Of a stretch of 44,117 bases of DNA, positions 15,825 to 24,327 are shown piece after piece. Made by a program: the position numbers and the translations under genes. How positions within the stretch are numbered: position 1 is the stretch's first letter; every line of letters starts with the position of its first letter. Location: positions 1 to 44,117 of the forward strand of contig CAMQZX010000005.1 of NCBI GenBank assembly GCA_947039785.1, written 5' to 3'. The notes under the pieces were generated by a model that ran no database searches, had not been told where the DNA came from, and saw only the letters and a program-made list of their open reading frames with translations. Origin of the DNA: an uncultured Lachnospiraceae bacterium. Lineage in GTDB: Bacteria; Bacillota; Clostridia; Lachnospirales; Lachnospiraceae.

Positions 15825-17066
15825 CTAATAGTAATCAGAATCGTAGCTGGAATCATAACTGGAGTCATAGTCAGAATCATAATAGGAGCTGTCGTATCCT
15901 GAATCATAATCACTGTTATAGCTGCTCTCTGATTGGGCTGCTGTGGATGCCTGGGCAGGAGCAATGGTTTCCATGGCTGTGGTAAGTGCGTCTGACAAAG
16001 TACCGAAAATGGCATTTCCAATAACACTGGTATCCTGCAGTACCCAGGAGATTCCGTCATTTACCATGGGGACTGTCACATCCAGTGTGATGGTGTCCTT
16101 GTTGGACTGAATGCAGTCTAACATCAGTTGGTAAGATTTGGAGCTGCGTCCTTCTTCTCCGTCATAAAGAGCCTGAGGAGTAGCCAGATATTCCTGAATC
16201 TGAGTTTCGTAGTTTTTCAGAATAGCATCGTAATCGAAGGTGGTGATTCCAACTTCAGCATTGGAAGTGTAGCCTTCCTGGGAACAGCTTCCGATTTCAT
16301 AGGCAAAACAAGACTGGACCTGCTGGATCAGTGCAGAAGTAAAGGCTTCTGTGGCTGTATTATCGGTATCCAATAACTGTGAAATTCCCAGATAATTAAT
16401 CAGCTGAGTATCGCTCATGCCCTGCATAGTGGAAAAATAAATGGTTAAAGTTTCTGTGGGGGTGAGAAGGTTGGGATTGGTAATGCAACTGATAAAGCCG
16501 CCCACGATTTCATTTTCCAGATCATTATTTTTCTTAATGTGCCAGGAACCCTTTGATTTTTTTAAATGCATGGTACAATTGGTCTCCACAGCTTCATATT
16601 GATTGTCTCGCATCAGTTGGTTCATCAGTTCAAAATGTTCGTCCAGGGTAGTTTCCTGTGCGGGAACCTGATTGGCTGTGTTGGCAGCGGCAAGGATTGC
16701 TTCTTCCAGATGGGCGCTGGCAAAGTCCTTGGCCAGCTTCTGGGCATCCAATGTGTTTAGCCGGAGTGAGGCGGTCGCTTTGTCGTCTTTTACTTCGATA
16801 TCCAGTATTTTATAATTAAAATCCTGGAAATAAAGAGAGATGAATTCTTCTACCAATTCTGAGTTTGAGATGGCTTCTGTGGCATTGGGGAATATGTTTT
16901 CGGCTGAAATGTATTGTTCTGCAGTTGCGGCATCCAGATTTTTCAGCTGATCCAAATCCTTGACGATTTCAGTTTCCACATCTGTTTTTTCTATGTTTCC
17001 GCAGCCTGTCAGCAACAGACAGAACGGAAAAATCAGCAACAGCAGAAGTTTGCTTTTCTTATTCAT
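15825..17066 (-). CDS. Lipoprotein of unknown function with Ser/Asp/Tyr-rich tail
   Basis: A 413-residue secreted lipoprotein. Residues 1-22 form a lipoprotein signal peptide with lipobox LLTGC (lipidated Cys22). The body contains two similar-looking alpha/beta segments of about 170 residues that I cannot assign to a family; it resembles clostridial DUF5105-type lipoproteins only loosely. Residues 379-413 are a low-complexity tail of Ser, Asp and Tyr (units such as DSSYDSSYDSDYY). The adaptor gene on the other strand also carries a DSSYDSS tail. The gene has its own promoter, divergent from the export operon at 17292, so a role alongside that exporter is possible but unproven. Confidence 0.8.
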   Translation of the reverse strand: MNKKSKLLLLLIFPFCLLLTGCGNIEKTDVETEIVKDLDQLKNLDAATAEQYISAENIFPNATEAISNSELVEEFISLYFQDFNYKILDIEVKDDKATASLRLNTLDAQKLAKDFASAHLEEAILAAANTANQVPAQETTLDEHFELMNQLMRDNQYEAVETNCTMHLKKSKGSWHIKKNNDLENEIVGGFISCITNPNLLTPTETLTIYFSTMQGMSDTQLINYLGISQLLDTDNTATEAFTSALIQQVQSCFAYEIGSCSQEGYTSNAEVGITTFDYDAILKNYETQIQEYLATPQALYDGEEGRSSKSYQLMLDCIQSNKDTITLDVTVPMVNDGISWVLQDTSVIGNAIFGTLSDALTTAMETIAPAQASTAAQSESSYNSDYDSGYDSSYYDSDYDSSYDSSYDSDYY

Positions 17067-17097
17067 GTGATAATATCCTTTCTGAGATTCCTTTTAT

Positions 17098-17125
17098 AGT
17101 GTACCAGATTGGTAAGAAATGTCAA
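17098..17125 (-). promoter_or_regulatory. Promoter of the lipoprotein gene
   Basis: Read on the minus strand, TTGACA (17120-17125) is a perfect -35. TACACT (17098-17103), after 16 bases, is the best -10. It lies about 30 bases before the ATG. Confidence 0.6.
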
Positions 17126-17208
17126 CCGGAAAGCGGGTTTGTATTATGGGCTTCCAAGCAGACACACTCGAATAAGCAGTAAGGCTTTCCTTTTTCAGTG
17201 AAATCTGT

Positions 17209-17217
17209 TATGATAAT
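17209..17217 (+). promoter_or_regulatory. Extended -10 promoter of the adaptor-ATPase-adaptor-permease operon
   Basis: TATGAT (17209-17214) is preceded by TG one base upstream (17206-17207), giving an extended -10. No good -35 is visible, only TTTCCT at 17186-17191. It is about 75 bases before the first gene. Confidence 0.45.
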
Positions 17218-17291
17218 AGCAATCTGAGATTTCTTGTTATGCGGATACAAATATATTGTATTTGAGAAAACTCAGAAGATAGGAGGACTTT

Positions 17292-18659
17292 ATGAAGAAA
17301 CGGATTGCAATGATCGGGGGGCTTGTGGTTGCAGTTGGCGTGGCAGGAGGTGCCGGATGGTACGTATGGAACCAGAAGGTAGGTTCTGGCGATGAAGAGA
17401 CAGTATATGTGACTACTGTGGCTACTTTGATGGGTGATGTATCCGGAACGCAGAACCGGTATGCCGGAGTGGTGGAACCTCAAAAGACAGTGAAAGTAAA
17501 GGTTGAAAGTAACCGAAAGGTGAAAAATGTGAAGGTAAAGGAAGGGGATACTGTTCAGGCCGGTGACGTGCTTTTTGAATATGATGCCAGTACATCAGAG
17601 GATAATCTCGCCCAGGCAGAATTGGATCTGGAACGTTATAAAAATGAGGCAAACAGCCTTACCAATCAGATTGAAACACTGAAAAAGGAGAAAAATGAAG
17701 CGTCAGCTGATGACCAGCTTTCCTATACCATTGAGATTCAGACAGCAGAGATGGATCTGAAGAAAAATGAATATAATCAGAAGAGTAAGGAAGCAGAGAT
17801 TGAAAAGCTGAAAAAGGCACTTAATGACCTGGAAGTGACCAGCGATATCACGGGTGTGATCAAGAAAATCAATGACTCTGTAATCAGCAGTTCTTCTGAC
17901 GATTTCAGTGATGAATCTTCTGGTGGGAGCAATGAGAGCACCACTTTTATTACCATTGTGGCAACGGGGACCTATCGGGTGAAAGGAACGGTCAATGAGA
18001 CTAACCGCAGTTCCATTGTGGAAGGTGAGCCGGTGCTGTTTCTCTCCAGAGTTGATGAGGATGTGACCTGGACAGGAATTATGGCCGGTGTGGATACCAA
18101 TGAACCAGAGAAAGAAAGCAGCAGCAACAGCGACTACTACGGTTCCGAAGGTAATGAGCAGACCACCTCCTCCAATTATCCTTTTTATGTGGAGCTGGAT
18201 TCTGCAGATGGACTGATGCTGGGACAGCACGTGTATATTGAGATGGACTACGGCCAGACGGAAATAAAGGACGGAATCTGGCTGGATGAGTTTTATATAA
18301 CAGATGCGGATACGCAGCCTTATGTATGGGCTTCTACAGAAAAGGATCGTCTGGAAAAAAGAGAGGTCACTCTGGGTGAGTATGACGAAGAACTGGGGAA
18401 GTATCAGATTACAGAAGGTCTGGCAAAGACGGATTGCATCGCATTTCCTGATGAATCTTATAAGGAGGGAATGAAGACCACCATCAATGAAAATGCCCAG
18501 ACACCTACCGAAAGCGGAATGGACGGGGAATTTGACAGCAGCTATGACAGTAGTATGGACAGCAGCTTCGACAACAGTGGTGAGGAGCTGCAGGATGCTT
18601 CCTTCGGCACTGATGAGGATGGCGTGGAAATCATCGAAGAGGGGGGGGCCCCTGAATGA
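17292..18659 (+). CDS. HlyD/MacA-like adaptor subunit of an ABC exporter (first of two)
   Basis: A 455-residue membrane-anchored adaptor, starting at ATG 17292 behind TAGGAGGA. Residues about 7-28 form a signal-anchor helix. The lipoyl/biotinyl-like half-motif KVKEGDTVQAGDVLFEYD lies near 75-95. A long helical hairpin (about 100-185) is rich in Lys and Glu heptads. Two Ser/Asp-rich loops follow in the beta domain. The C-terminus (about 411-440) is a low-complexity DSSYDSSMDSSFDNS tail. In a Gram-positive cell such adaptors sit outside the membrane on a MacB-like permease. The last codons cross a G8 run, and the stop overlaps the ATPase start as ATGA, so translation is coupled. Confidence 0.88.
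   Translation: MKKRIAMIGGLVVAVGVAGGAGWYVWNQKVGSGDEETVYVTTVATLMGDVSGTQNRYAGVVEPQKTVKVKVESNRKVKNVKVKEGDTVQAGDVLFEYDASTSEDNLAQAELDLERYKNEANSLTNQIETLKKEKNEASADDQLSYTIEIQTAEMDLKKNEYNQKSKEAEIEKLKKALNDLEVTSDITGVIKKINDSVISSSSDDFSDESSGGSNESTTFITIVATGTYRVKGTVNETNRSSIVEGEPVLFLSRVDEDVTWTGIMAGVDTNEPEKESSSNSDYYGSEGNEQTTSSNYPFYVELDSADGLMLGQHVYIEMDYGQTEIKDGIWLDEFYITDADTQPYVWASTEKDRLEKREVTLGEYDEELGKYQITEGLAKTDCIAFPDESYKEGMKTTINENAQTPTESGMDGEFDSSYDSSMDSSFDNSGEELQDASFGTDEDGVEIIEEGGAPE
18641..18648 (+). repeat. G8 homopolymer at the adaptor/ATPase junction
   Basis: Eight consecutive G residues encode Glu-Gly-Gly-Ala near the end of the first adaptor, eight bases before the ATPase start codon. Slippage here would change the adaptor C-terminus and the ATGA coupling to the next gene. 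Confidence 0.85.
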
Positions 18660-19342
18660 TTTTGGAGTTGAAAAACATCTATAAGAATTACCAGCAGGGT
18701 AAAATGGAGGTTCCCGTTTTAAAGGATGTGAACTTTTCCATGGAAGAAGGAGAGTATGTGGCAATTATGGGACCTTCCGGTTCCGGTAAGACCACTCTTA
18801 TGAACATCATCGGCTGTCTGGATAAATCCACATCGGGAACTTTTTTGCTGGATGGCCAGGATGTAAATAAGTGTACAGAAAATGAAATGTCAGATATTCG
18901 CCTTCGAAAAATAGGCTTTGTCTTTCAGAGCTTTCACCTTTTGCCCAAGCAAAGTGCCATTGAAAATGTGATGATGCCCTTAAACTATGCAGGAGTTCCC
19001 AAGAAAAAGAGAAGGGAGATTGCGTTTGCCGCCCTTGAGAGGGTGGGGCTGGCTGATCGTGTGGATTTTCGTCCCAATCAGCTTTCTGGAGGACAGATGC
19101 AGAGAGTGGCAATCGCAAGAGCCATTGTCAACAGCCCGAAGATTTTGCTGGCTGATGAGCCCACCGGTGCTCTGGACAGTAAATCAAGTGTTCAGGTGAT
19201 GGACCTGTTTCAGAAATTAAACGATGAGGGTGTGACTGTACTGATGATTACCCATGATTCGGAGATCGCCGATTACGCCAAGAGAGCGGTGTTGATTCGA
19301 GATGGAGTGCTCAGTGAGAAAGAGGTGAGCGCCCGTGAGTAA
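18656..19342 (+). CDS. MacB/LolD-family ABC transporter ATP-binding protein
   Basis: A 228-residue stand-alone ATPase that would power the permease encoded at 21236. Walker A is GPSGSGKTT (39-47), the Q-loop is in FVFQSFHLL, the signature is LSGGQ (143-147), and Walker B is ILLADEP (163-169), followed by TGALD and the switch His in MITHDSE. The family serves mechanotransmission-type exporters (MacAB, LolCDE, FtsEX) rather than classic importers. The ATG 18656 overlaps the preceding stop as ATGA. The 3' end overlaps the next adaptor by eight bases. Confidence 0.95.
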   Translation: MILELKNIYKNYQQGKMEVPVLKDVNFSMEEGEYVAIMGPSGSGKTTLMNIIGCLDKSTSGTFLLDGQDVNKCTENEMSDIRLRKIGFVFQSFHLLPKQSAIENVMMPLNYAGVPKKKRREIAFAALERVGLADRVDFRPNQLSGGQMQRVAIARAIVNSPKILLADEPTGALDSKSSVQVMDLFQKLNDEGVTVLMITHDSEIADYAKRAVLIRDGVLSEKEVSARE

Positions 19343-21212
19343 AAAGAAGAAAATCCTGGTCATTTTCATTGTGGCCGCCATTTTGTGCCTTGCAGCAGTC
19401 ATTGCTGTGGTGGTAGTTAAACAGGTGAATGAAAAAGTGATCACCGTAGTTCCTGTGGAAAATCTGGCGATGGACTATTATAACGACAATCAGGAGACCG
19501 TCAGCGGTGAGATTACGACTCAGGTTACCCAGAAGGTACAGCTTGATAACGATGCAGTTGTGTCAGAAGTCTATGTGAAAAAAGGAGATCGTGTGAAGAC
19601 TGGAGATAAGCTGATGTCTTACGATACTACTTTGACTGAGATGGAACTGGAAATTGAAAAGCTGACCAAAGAAAATAATGAGCGTAAGCTTAAGAAGGCG
19701 AAAGACCGATTATATTCTCTGGAGCATGGAGGTCCTGTGGAGGAAGGAGACGGAGATTACGATATGGACAATTCCTACGAAAGTGATGATCCAGAGGATG
19801 GAGATGATCCGGAGTCTGCATCCATCAGGGGAATTCCTGGTAAGACTTCCGGGATTGCCGCCATGCCGGTAGCGGCTTTTCGACCGGTATCGCTGTCCAA
19901 TCCATCAGGGGAATCCTCTGAGATTTTGGAACATACCCCTGTTGTGATTGACCCGGGGGCATCGGAAGAAACTCCAACAGAGACGCCCACAGATACACCA
20001 GAGCCTACACAGACACCGGAACCTACAGAGGAGCCGGATTTAAATACAGTATATGCCATCCTGGATTTTGATTCTGTACCCTACAGAGGTAGCGGGACGG
20101 TGGAGGATCCTTATTGTTATCTCTGTGATGGAGAGGAAGAATATATTGTGGTAAAGGGATCCTTCTTTAATAAAATGGCAGGTTATAATGAAGATGGATC
20201 TGAGAAGATTTCGGAGGATGCTCCATATTGGTATCGCATTGAATTTCATGAAAATAACAGGATTGCCGACATGGAGAATCCGGAGGAGTCTCTTATTGGA
20301 TATTATACCCGAAAGGGGGGCAGTGAGCCGACTAACAGTGAGGAAGAGAAGCACTTTTCGGTGGATGGTGCCATGATGTCTTCTGATGACACAGCGATTC
20401 TGACACCAACACCTACCGAAGCGCCGGATGAGGATTGGGATGAGGATTCGGATGACTTTGATGACGAAGGAGGGGAAGGGCTCTCCAGAGAAGATGCCAT
20501 CAAGGCGCAGAAATCTCTGATCGCTTCTCTGGAGCTTCAGATTAAGACCAATGCCCTTCAGATTTCCAAGCTGGAGAAAAAGGTAAAGAATCAGACAGTG
20601 GTTGCCACCATTGACGGAAAGGTGACTGTGGTGGGTGATCCGGTGACCGGGGAATCTGACGGGGAATCGTTTCTTGAGGTGGACAGTGATGAAGGTCTTT
20701 ATGTACAGGGTTCGATCGGTGAGCTAATGTTAGAAAGTGTTACCGCTGGTCAGGCGGTCAGTGTTATGGCGTATGAGAGCGGGCTGAATTTTCAGGCGGA
20801 GATTCGGGAGATTTCCCAGTTCCCGTCTGAGGATGAGAACAGTTATTATGGAATGGGAAATCCCAACGTTTCCTACTATCCGTTTATGGCGGTGGTTTTG
20901 GGAGATGCCGAGCCTAACAATGGAGAATATGTGGAAATTACCATTGAAACCGATGCGGATCAGAGTGATGCATTATACATTGAGGCGGCTTTTGTCCGCT
21001 CAGAAAACGGCATCAATTATGTCTATGTGGATGACAACGGAGTATTGAAGAAAAAGACGGTCAAAGCAACCAAGAGCTTTGATGGATATACTGTCAGTAT
21101 TTCTTCCGGTCTCAGCAGGGAGGACAAGATTGCCTTCCCTTACGGCAAGGGAGTGGAAGAAGGGGCCAAGACAAAAGAAGGCTCCATGGATGATGTGTAT
21201 GGTTACTATTAG
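19335..21212 (+). CDS. Second HlyD-like adaptor subunit with large insertion in the helical hairpin
   Basis: A 625-residue adaptor, much longer than the usual 350-450. It starts at GTG 19335 behind AGAGGTG, overlapping the ATPase stop. It has a signal-anchor helix at about 6-29, a lipoyl half-motif VKKGDRVKTGDKLMSYD (about 76-92) and a first helix at about 95-130. A large insert follows: acidic and Pro/Thr-rich (TPTETPTDTPEPTQTPEPT), then a compact segment from Leu236 (FDSVPYRGSGTVEDPYCYLC...) to about residue 330, then another acidic stretch. The returning helix begins at Leu383, and the second lipoyl half is VVATIDGKVTVVG. The insert is not part of the standard adaptor fold, and I do not recognise it. 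It ends YGYY. Confidence 0.85.
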   Translation: MSKKKKILVIFIVAAILCLAAVIAVVVVKQVNEKVITVVPVENLAMDYYNDNQETVSGEITTQVTQKVQLDNDAVVSEVYVKKGDRVKTGDKLMSYDTTLTEMELEIEKLTKENNERKLKKAKDRLYSLEHGGPVEEGDGDYDMDNSYESDDPEDGDDPESASIRGIPGKTSGIAAMPVAAFRPVSLSNPSGESSEILEHTPVVIDPGASEETPTETPTDTPEPTQTPEPTEEPDLNTVYAILDFDSVPYRGSGTVEDPYCYLCDGEEEYIVVKGSFFNKMAGYNEDGSEKISEDAPYWYRIEFHENNRIADMENPEESLIGYYTRKGGSEPTNSEEEKHFSVDGAMMSSDDTAILTPTPTEAPDEDWDEDSDDFDDEGGEGLSREDAIKAQKSLIASLELQIKTNALQISKLEKKVKNQTVVATIDGKVTVVGDPVTGESDGESFLEVDSDEGLYVQGSIGELMLESVTAGQAVSVMAYESGLNFQAEIREISQFPSEDENSYYGMGNPNVSYYPFMAVVLGDAEPNNGEYVEITIETDADQSDALYIEAAFVRSENGINYVYVDDNGVLKKKTVKATKSFDGYTVSISSGLSREDKIAFPYGKGVEEGAKTKEGSMDDVYGYY

Positions 21213-21235
21213 AAGATAAGAAAGGATGTGAAGTA

Positions 21236-22489
21236 ATGCTGGAAAATATCAGACTTGCGTTTCAGGGAATCTGGTCCCATAAAATGCGTTCCTTTCTGAC
21301 CATGCTGGGTATCATCATTGGAATTGCTTCGATTATTTCCATTGTATCCACCATCAAAGGAACCAGTGAACAGCTTAAAAAGAACCTGATTGGTTCTGGC
21401 AACAATGCAGTCACTGTCAGCCTAAATGACGGTGACTCGGAATATGATGTGGCCTGGAGTGACAGCAACAAGAAAACACCCATTTTGACGAAAGAAATGA
21501 AAGATGCAGTGCGCCAGCTGGATGATGTGGAAAATGCTTCCTTTTATTACAGCAGAACGTATGCAGAAAGTATTTATTACGATAACGTAAGCCTTCAGGG
21601 TGGTAAGGTATATGGTATTGATGAAAATTATCTGGATACCTGCGGATATGTGGTACAGACAGGCCGGGGGTTTGTGGACAAGGATTATAAGGAATACCGG
21701 AAGGTTGCCCTGGTGGACAGCAATGCCGCCAACAGCCTTTTTGGAGAAGAAAGCCCTCTGGGTAAGATTATCGAGATTAAGAGTGAACCTTTTACCGTGG
21801 TTGGCGTAATCGTCAATTCTTCTACTTATGAGCCTACCATTAATTCTATTATGGACTATTATACTTATAATCAGAACATGTCAGGAAGCGTTCTTCTGCC
21901 AAGTGTCTGCTGGCCCATTGTTTATCAGTATGATGAGCCGGAAAATGCGGTGGTTCGGGCTTCTGATACCGACGCCATGAGTAAGGTTGGTCAGATGACG
22001 GCGGAAACATTAAATGAGTCCATTACAGATACCAACAGCAATTTAAAATACAAAGCGGTGGATCTGCTGGAGAGGGCGCAGCAGCAGCAGGAGCTCAGTG
22101 AGCGTACCAACGGCCAGTTGATCTGGATTGCCAGTATCGCCCTTTTGGTAGGCGGCATTGGTGTTATGAATATTATGCTGGTGTCTGTCACAGAGCGTAC
22201 CAGTGAGATTGGCTTGAAGAAAGCCATCGGAGCCCGCAAAAACAAGATTTTGTTCCAGTTTTTGACAGAGGCTGCGGTGCTGACCAGCCTGGGAGGCGTG
22301 ATTGGTGTAATCGTGGGAATTGTTCTGGCACAGGTTATTTCCAGAGTGGCATCCATTCCGGTGGCAATCAGTGTACCGGCGGTGATTGGCTCTGTGATAT
22401 TCTCCATGATTATTGGAATTGTGTTTGGACTTTTGCCATCCTTTCAGGCAGCCAACTTAAATCCCATTGACGCACTGCGCCATGAGTAA
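21236..22489 (+). CDS. MacB/FtsX-like ABC transporter permease
   Basis: A 417-residue permease with the MacB topology. One membrane helix (about 17-40, MLGIIIGIASIISIVSTI) is followed by a large extracytoplasmic domain (about 41-290), then three membrane helices (about 293-313, 342-365, 378-402). The FtsX motif GGIGVMNIMLVSVTERTSEIGLKKAIGA is present. The protein ends ANLNPIDALRHE, the usual terminus. It starts at ATG 21236 behind AAAGGATG. It is the last gene of the adaptor-ATPase-adaptor-permease operon. The substrate is unknown; relatives export peptides, antibiotics or lipids. Confidence 0.93.
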   Translation: MLENIRLAFQGIWSHKMRSFLTMLGIIIGIASIISIVSTIKGTSEQLKKNLIGSGNNAVTVSLNDGDSEYDVAWSDSNKKTPILTKEMKDAVRQLDDVENASFYYSRTYAESIYYDNVSLQGGKVYGIDENYLDTCGYVVQTGRGFVDKDYKEYRKVALVDSNAANSLFGEESPLGKIIEIKSEPFTVVGVIVNSSTYEPTINSIMDYYTYNQNMSGSVLLPSVCWPIVYQYDEPENAVVRASDTDAMSKVGQMTAETLNESITDTNSNLKYKAVDLLERAQQQQELSERTNGQLIWIASIALLVGGIGVMNIMLVSVTERTSEIGLKKAIGARKNKILFQFLTEAAVLTSLGGVIGVIVGIVLAQVISRVASIPVAISVPAVIGSVIFSMIIGIVFGLLPSFQAANLNPIDALRHE

Positions 22490-22537
22490 GTGAAAAGAAA
22501 ACTGTATAAAAAGAATTCGTATAAAATTATCAAATAT

Positions 22538-22580
22538 AAAAACTGCTTTGCGGATGTATATGGGCCGCAGAGCAGTTTTT
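22538..22580. terminator. Terminator between permease and LUD gene (bidirectional)
   Basis: AACTGCT-t-TGCGG (22541-22553) pairs with CCGCA-g-AGCAGTT (22565-22577), with A-rich sequence before and T5 after. It can act on both strands between the convergent genes. Confidence 0.88.
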
Positions 22581-22608
22581 GTATGTTTCATTTTATATGT
22601 GAACGTGT

Positions 22609-23244
22609 TTAAAATCCCAGTTCTTCTCCGGTGAGAATCACAATGATACGTCCCGGAATTCTGGACATGCGGGTAATCAGGATCTGGTCACAGATGCTTT
22701 CCGGGCTGAGACACTGGGAGCAGACACCTGTTTTGGCACATGGAGTGTTGACTCCTACGCGAATTGCGTTGGGAGGACATGCCATGGTGCGGATTCGTTT
22801 AATTGCAGAGTCCACATCGGCGCACATTTTGTTCATGCTTGCAAGAACGATGACATGGCGGGGGCCGTGAGCAAGACAGGCAACCCGGTTGGCAGCACCG
22901 TCAATGTTCACCAATTCACCGTCTTTTGTAAAGGCATTGGTGCTCATCAGATAATAGTCAGCACAGACAATTTTACCGTACAGGGCACGGGCTTCTTCCG
23001 GAGTCTTGGCAGATTTACGGTCGATCAGTTGATAATCGCCGTTTTGGATGGCATCCATGACACCTGCCTCCACCATACTTTCTGAACCGCCCCAGCTGAT
23101 GCTGGAGCCTTTTTCCATAAGGCTTAAGATTTTGTCTTTGGCTTCCCTGGCTGTGGCGCAGTAAAAAGCGTTCATGCCTCTCTTCTCGAACTTTTTCATG
23201 ACAGTTTCCGCACCAGATGCGTATGCTTCACTTTTATAAGACAT
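22609..23244 (-). CDS. LUD-domain protein (lactate utilization protein-like, LutC/YkgG family)
   Basis: A 211-residue LUD (formerly DUF162) domain protein. It has the ISWGGSESM motif, the VNIDGAANRVACLAHGPRHVIVLA core and MNKMCADVDSAIKRI. A Cys-rich end (CPPNAIRVG, then four Cys in CAKTGVCSQC...SIC) may bind a metal or Fe-S cluster. LutC in Bacillus belongs to the L-lactate oxidation complex LutABC. No lutA or lutB lies nearby, so a role in lactate use is not supported here; stand-alone copies are common in Clostridia and uncharacterised. The start has AAGGAGG and its own promoter. Confidence 0.87.
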   Translation of the reverse strand: MSYKSEAYASGAETVMKKFEKRGMNAFYCATAREAKDKILSLMEKGSSISWGGSESMVEAGVMDAIQNGDYQLIDRKSAKTPEEARALYGKIVCADYYLMSTNAFTKDGELVNIDGAANRVACLAHGPRHVIVLASMNKMCADVDSAIKRIRTMACPPNAIRVGVNTPCAKTGVCSQCLSPESICDQILITRMSRIPGRIIVILTGEELGF

Positions 23245-23288
23245 AGGTAAAACCTCCTTGTGTATGATATGTATGTTTTTTTGTTACT

Positions 23289-23317
23289 ATTATAAGGGTT
23301 TTTCCTGAGAAATTCAA
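23289..23317 (-). promoter_or_regulatory. Promoter of the LUD-domain gene
   Basis: On the minus strand, TTGAAT (23312-23317) and a perfect TATAAT (23289-23294) are separated by 17 bases. The start codon is about 45 bases downstream. Confidence 0.75.
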
Positions 23318-23339
23318 ATAAAATCAAATCTTCAATGGC

Positions 23340-23368
23340 TTGAGATATGAAAAGGAATGTGTTAGAAT
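23340..23368 (+). promoter_or_regulatory. Promoter of the degV-argS operon
   Basis: TTGAGA (23340-23345) and TAGAAT (23363-23368) are separated by 17 bases. It is back to back with the LUD promoter and leaves a leader of about 60 bases before degV. Confidence 0.7.
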
Positions 23369-23433
23369 GTTATGTATGCGTTTAGCATCATCAAAATAAA
23401 GAACTCTATAATTGACGAAAGAGGGATGAAGAA

Positions 23434-24312
23434 ATGAAGAAAATTGCCATTGTTACAGACAGCAATAGTGGTATTACGCAGAGCAAAGCTAAGGACATGG
23501 GGGTGACTGTGATTCCTATGCCATTTTATATTAATGAGGAGCTGTTTTTGGAAGATGTGACACTGAGTCAGGAACAGTTTTATCAGAGATTGAAGGAGGA
23601 TGCGGATATTTCCACTTCACAGCCTTCTCCCGGGGAGGTTTTGGACTTGTGGAACAAGCTTCTGGAGGAATACGATGAGATTGTCCATATTCCAATGTCC
23701 AGCGGATTGAGTGCTTCCTGCGAGACAGCTATAGTTCTGGCGCAGGAGTTTGATGGCAAGGTACAGGTGGTAAATAATCAGAGAATTTCTGTTACCCAGA
23801 AGCGTTCCGTTCAGGATGCTCTTGAGCTGCGGGATGCCGGCAAATCTGCAGCGGAGATTAAGGAAATACTGGAAGCAGAGAAGATGGAGTCCAGCATCTA
23901 TATTACGCTGGAGACTTTGAAATATCTGAAAAAGGGCGGTAGAATCACACCGGCAGCAGCAGCCATCGGAACAGTGCTGAACTTAAAGCCGGTCTTACAG
24001 ATTCAGGGCGAAAAGCTGGATGCATTTTCCAAGAGCCGCGGCAAAAAGCAGGCGAAAAAGACTATGCTTCGTGCTATCAAGGCAGACCTTGAGAATCGTT
24101 TCCCGGAATATGAGAAAGAAGGGCTGATGGAGCTGGCGGCAGCTTATACAGGTAATCTGGAAGAAGCTATGGAATGGAAAAAAGAGATTGAAGAAGCATT
24201 TCCAGGTAAGGAAATTCAAATGGATCCCTTGTCTTTAAGTGTGGCTTGCCACATTGGCCATGGTGCATTGGCTATTACATGTACCAAGAGAGTGGATGTT
24301 GAGAAATTATAA
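23434..24312 (+). CDS. DegV family fatty-acid-binding protein
   Basis: A 292-residue DegV-fold protein. The start has the family hallmark IVTDSNSGI, then STSQPSPGE, a PMSSGLSAS motif that lines the lipid pocket, and TLKYLKKGGRI. DegV proteins (including FakB) bind a single fatty acid; FakB partners with the kinase FakA to make acyl-phosphate. No fakA is in this window, so the partner is unknown. It begins at ATG 23434 behind AGAGGGATGA and is followed after 15 bases by argS. Confidence 0.93.
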   Translation: MKKIAIVTDSNSGITQSKAKDMGVTVIPMPFYINEELFLEDVTLSQEQFYQRLKEDADISTSQPSPGEVLDLWNKLLEEYDEIVHIPMSSGLSASCETAIVLAQEFDGKVQVVNNQRISVTQKRSVQDALELRDAGKSAAEIKEILEAEKMESSIYITLETLKYLKKGGRITPAAAAIGTVLNLKPVLQIQGEKLDAFSKSRGKKQAKKTMLRAIKADLENRFPEYEKEGLMELAAAYTGNLEEAMEWKKEIEEAFPGKEIQMDPLSLSVACHIGHGALAITCTKRVDVEKL

Positions 24313-24327
24313 GGAGTCGATAACAAA

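Noticed and set aside
17703-18764. A 353-codon open frame on the minus strand opposite the first adaptor gene
   Set aside because: It lies wholly antisense to a well-supported gene, has no family motif, no Shine-Dalgarno, and a composition explained by the codon pattern of the other strand.
22609-23244. Annotation as lactate oxidation LutC
   Set aside because: The LUD fold is clear, but no lutA or lutB neighbours exist here, so the specific pathway role is not supported; kept as LUD-domain protein only.
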